52,078 nt of DNA from UBA1181 sp963619325 (GTDB lineage Bacteria > Bacteroidota > Bacteroidia > Bacteroidales > Paludibacteraceae), in assembly GCA_963619325.1 (NCBI GenBank), contig CAVEVQ010000017.1, positions 1 through 52,078 on the forward strand, written 5' to 3'. Of this stretch, positions 49,347 to 52,078 are shown piece by piece. The position numbers and the translations under genes are program-made. The first letter of the stretch is position 1. The number at the start of each line of letters is the position of its first letter. The notes beneath the pieces are model-generated. The model ran no database searches, was not told the origin of the DNA, and saw only the letters and a list, made by a program, of their open reading frames with translations.

Positions 49347-51623
49347 TCAACAAGCCTCAACAACTTTCACAGAATGCTTCTCATCCACCAACTTTCTCAA
49401 GGTATCCGATTCGCCTACCAACCAGACCAAATCTCCTTTATGGAAGACTGTCTGTGCATCTATATTCATCAAAGAGACGCCACTCCTCTCCAAGCCGACC
49501 ACCATCAACTTACGACTCTCTCGCAAACCAGAATCTTTCAACGCCTTGTCGCAAAGCACCGAATCTTCCGTAATCTCCACTTGTTCAATGGAGATGCTGC
49601 GGTTACAATCTTCTTCTGCCGATACCTCCACCCTGACTTCTTCCTGAAATTTTTCTAATTGTTCATCTGTTCCAAGCACCAATAATTTGTCCATCGGGAA
49701 AAGACGCTCATTGCCTCCAGGAATGTTATAGCGACGTACTCCACGCAAAATAGAAACGATATGTACGCCCAACCTCCTTCTATAGTCCAACTCCTGCAAT
49801 GATTTTCCTACACATTTTGCTGATGGCGAAATAACGTAGTCTACCAAATGGATATCATACGACGAAAGCTGCGTCGCCAGTCCCTGCTTATAACCAGACT
49901 CGCGTATCGTACGCAGACTCTGCTCATTCTCCCTTGAATTGAGATTATGTAAGAATTTACGCTCCATATTGATGGAGAACAACTTTAGCCGTTTGGATGC
50001 CAACATCAAGAAAACCACCAAACAAGCCACCATCGTGGCAATACCGACATAAACATTGAACGTCTGCTGCAAGATGAAACCCACAAATGCTAAAACAACC
50101 GCAAAACGCATGGCTGTAAGCATAACGAGCAAAACCCGATTCAATCTATTCTGAATCCACAAATGTTTGTACTCTATCGAATGATTCTTCTTCGCCACCA
50201 TCGCACGCATCAAGGGTGAAATGACAATAATCGAGACAACGGCCACGACCAACTGCCCCCAAAATCCAGGCAAATAGGAATAGACAAAAGGTTTTAAATA
50301 CTTCACACATACGATAACGAATGCCAATGACATAATAGAGCAAACAGCCACAATCTTTATTATCTGAATCACAAGACTATACCATACATTTTCATTATGC
50401 GTCGTCTTCCAATCCGACCTTGACTCCAACCGTACCAGCCAACGTTCCGGCAATTTCTTGCAGATTAACGAATAAGCAGAATCCTTCAGTCGCATGACGT
50501 AGGGAGTGAGGAAAATCGTGATGACTGACACCGCAACTATGACTGGATATATATACTCGTCTATGATGCCCAAATTGACGCCTAACAGGGCAATGATGAA
50601 AGCAAACTCTCCAATCTGAGTGAGGCAGAATCCTGATTGTACAGCCACCCTCAAAGACTGCCCCGACAACAACAACCCCATCGTCGCAAACGAAATCTGT
50701 CCCACCACCACAGCAAGTACTAAGATGATTATCGGCACCGCGTACTGAACAATGACATTAAAATCAACCATCATACCTACCGACACGAAAAATATCGCCC
50801 CAAAGAGATCCTTCAACGGACGAACCAAAGACTGAACTCGCTCGGCTTCTAATGTTTCAGCTAATACCGAACCCATCACAAACGCACCCAATGCGGAAGA
50901 AAACCCTACTTTCATAGCAAAAAGCACCATACTGAAACAGAGTCCAAGGGAGAAGATGAGTAAAGTCTCATCATTCAGCACTGGTTTAGCTTTTTTAAGA
51001 ATGATCGGAATAAGATAGATACCACCCACCATCCAAACGACCAGAAAAAAGCAAAGTTTCAAGATTGCGAAGACTAAATCTGTTCCCTCAAAAGATTTTC
51101 CGACAAAAAGCGTAGATATCAGAACCATCAAAACAATCGCAATAAGGTCTTCAAAAATCAATATTCCAAATACTATCTTCGTGAATTTTTGACTTCTTAG
51201 ACCCATATCATCAAAAGCCTTGATAATAATTGCGGTAGAGGACATTGAAATCATACCACCGAGCAAGACACTATTGGTCATTCCCCAACCCATCGCCATA
51301 CCAACGAAGAATCCAAGAATAATCATGAAAGTAACGATGACCAAAGCCGAAATCATCGCCGTGCGACCCACATTGAGCAACTTTTTAAAACTAAAATCAA
51401 GTCCCAAGCTGAAGAGTAGGAACACCACACCAATATCCGCCCAAGTACCAATATCTGACGAACCCGAAACTGTAGGCAAAAAAGTAATTTGAGAGCCGAC
51501 CAAACAGCCAGCCACGATATACCCTAAAACAACAGGCTGTTTTAGCCATTTGAAGACTATGGTAGTCAGTCCGGCACTAATCAATATAAGTGCCAAATCC
51601 GAAATTAAAGGAGGAATATTCAT
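49347..51623 (-). CDS. CPA2 cation:proton antiporter (KefB/KefC-like) with two TrkA-C domains
   Basis: The 758-residue protein has a CPA2 core (about 1-385) of 12-13 membrane helices with GYIVAGCLVG, the VVFLLFSLGLDFSFKKL motif, SMSSTAIIIKAFDDMG, FEDLIAIVLMV and FSSALGAFVMGSVLAETL. A second group of about five membrane helices (about 410-560) follows; most Kef proteins lack it. Two regulatory TrkA-C (RCK-C) domains end the chain (about 585-675 and 680-752). A Rossmann RCK-N (NAD-binding) domain is not seen. It probably exchanges K+ or Na+ for H+; the ion is not deducible. The start at 51623 has GAGGAATATTC before it. Confidence 0.87.
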   Translation of the reverse strand: MNIPPLISDLALILISAGLTTIVFKWLKQPVVLGYIVAGCLVGSQITFLPTVSGSSDIGTWADIGVVFLLFSLGLDFSFKKLLNVGRTAMISALVIVTFMIILGFFVGMAMGWGMTNSVLLGGMISMSSTAIIIKAFDDMGLRSQKFTKIVFGILIFEDLIAIVLMVLISTLFVGKSFEGTDLVFAILKLCFFLVVWMVGGIYLIPIILKKAKPVLNDETLLIFSLGLCFSMVLFAMKVGFSSALGAFVMGSVLAETLEAERVQSLVRPLKDLFGAIFFVSVGMMVDFNVIVQYAVPIIILVLAVVVGQISFATMGLLLSGQSLRVAVQSGFCLTQIGEFAFIIALLGVNLGIIDEYIYPVIVAVSVITIFLTPYVMRLKDSAYSLICKKLPERWLVRLESRSDWKTTHNENVWYSLVIQIIKIVAVCSIMSLAFVIVCVKYLKPFVYSYLPGFWGQLVVAVVSIIVISPLMRAMVAKKNHSIEYKHLWIQNRLNRVLLVMLTAMRFAVVLAFVGFILQQTFNVYVGIATMVACLVVFLMLASKRLKLFSINMERKFLHNLNSRENEQSLRTIRESGYKQGLATQLSSYDIHLVDYVISPSAKCVGKSLQELDYRRRLGVHIVSILRGVRRYNIPGGNERLFPMDKLLVLGTDEQLEKFQEEVRVEVSAEEDCNRSISIEQVEITEDSVLCDKALKDSGLRESRKLMVVGLERSGVSLMNIDAQTVFHKGDLVWLVGESDTLRKLVDEKHSVKVVEAC

Positions 51624-51651
51624 GACGAAATGTTTTTAAAACAATTCCTCG

Positions 51652-51659
51652 CAAAATTA
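51652..51659 (-). promoter_or_regulatory. -7 element upstream of the antiporter gene
   Basis: Minus-strand TAATTTTG (51659-51652) matches TAnnTTTG. The rest of the gap 51660-51970 holds no convincing gene; a plus-strand TATATTTG (51885-51892) and a weak hairpin with a T-run (51934-51958) are noted under findings. Confidence 0.4.
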
Positions 51660-51974
51660 AAAAATTAAACAAAGCCATAATAATGTATGAGAGAAATTTG
51701 GAAGAAACGCGAAAATAAAATCGCCCCGAAAATATCAGTTAATTACACATTTCATATTTATAGAGATTCACTCTTCCACTCCCCTATAGTCCCCGTCTCC
51801 GAAGATATTCGCTTGATTCTCAAAATTGCATTACCTAATCCGAAGTTCATATGCCAAACGAATCAGAGCGGAGCACTATACATATATATTTGAAATCTAA
51901 GAGAAACAACAGATTTATTGAGCTTTCGGACGTTCTCCACTATAGCGTCTATTTTTTTACTCCAAAAAACAGAC

Positions 51975-52012
51975 AAAAAAAGAAAGTTTGAAGAGATGCT
52001 TCAAACTTTCTT
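51975..52012 (-). terminator. Intrinsic terminator of tRNA-Phe
   Basis: AAGAAAGTTTGAAG and CTTCAAACTTTCTT form 14 perfect pairs around a 5-nt loop, then TTTTTG on the minus strand, 6 nt after the tRNA. Confidence 0.92.
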
Positions 52013-52018
52013 ACTTTG

Positions 52019-52078
52019 TGGTACCACCAGGAATCGAACCGGGGACACAAGGATTTTCAGTCCTTTGCTCTACCAACT
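52019..52078 (-). tRNA. tRNA-Phe (GAA), 5' part cut by the window edge
   Basis: The minus strand shows the D-arm AGTTGGTAGAGC, an anticodon loop with GAA in GGACTGAAAATCC, and a T-arm CCCGG-TTCGATT-CCTGG with a mismatch at its middle pair. The acceptor 3' strand is TGGTACC with discriminator A. The acceptor 5' strand is outside the window. Confidence 0.88.

Noticed and set aside
51687..51893. 68-codon plus-strand frame in the antiporter-tRNA gap
   Set aside because: No ribosome-binding site, no promoter, no family resemblance; codon use looks random.

Overview
The window is chromosomal DNA of a Bacteroidota species, most likely a Bacteroidales bacterium outside Bacteroides itself. Evidence: recurrent Bacteroidota-type promoters (TTTG or TTG, 19-21 nt, TAnnTTTG), Bacteroidota-specific proteins (lipoprotein TamL with TamB, DUF6175- and DUF4369-type secreted proteins, a three-domain aminopeptidase P, PASTA-bearing FtsI), adjacent glycine-lipid acyltransferase genes, and a secreted xylanolytic enzyme ending in a type IX secretion (T9SS) sorting domain. 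Almost everything is housekeeping and intact. No insertion sequences, prophage or CRISPR were seen.

Layout. 1-1.75 kb (minus): partial tRNA-Thr, hpf, a Xer-type recombinase and rpsU. 1.9-9.6 kb (plus): aminopeptidase P, a thioredoxin-fold lipid-free secreted protein, then a gamma carbonic anhydrase - GT51 transglycosylase - NAD(P)HX repair run. 9.6-10.5 kb: an alpha/beta hydrolase (minus). 10.7-15.3 kb (minus): a five-gene operon of exported proteins without assigned function, two of them paralogous. 15.4-18.7 kb: a 1095-residue CE4 / F5-8C / GH8 / T9SS-tail enzyme. 18.8 kb: crcB. 19.3-21.7 kb (minus): pheA and DAHP synthase-chorismate mutase, preceded by a 420-bp leader. 21.7-38.7 kb (minus): LD-carboxypeptidase, yqeY and the division/cell wall (dcw) cluster ftsZ-ftsA-ftsQ-murC-murG-ftsW-murD-mraY-murE-ftsI-ftsL-rsmH-mraZ. 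39-40.8 kb (plus): glsA-glsB, then tRNA-Arg. 41.1-49 kb (minus): tamL, tamB and an outer-membrane beta-barrel gene. 49.2-52 kb (minus): tRNA-Pro, a CPA2 antiporter and a partial tRNA-Phe.

The most striking signal is in the leader of pheA (21290-21709). It encodes two separate short peptides made almost only of Phe and Tyr. Each has its stop codon directly before an antiterminator segment, and each is followed 34 nt later by the competing arm of an intrinsic terminator. This is a tandem ribosome-mediated attenuator, with identical spacing in both units and a perfect cross-pairing between the first antiterminator and the second terminator. The second candidate for undescribed biology is the five-gene secreted-protein operon at 10.7-15.3 kb, whose members resemble the general plan of LPP20/FlgP-, CsgG- and FlgT-like outer-membrane accessory proteins.

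Functionally, much of the window serves the envelope: peptidoglycan precursor synthesis and septation (dcw cluster, GT51, LD-carboxypeptidase), membrane lipids (gls genes), outer-membrane assembly (TamL-TamB) and exported proteins. All functional calls come from reading motifs and gene order by eye; no database search was possible.
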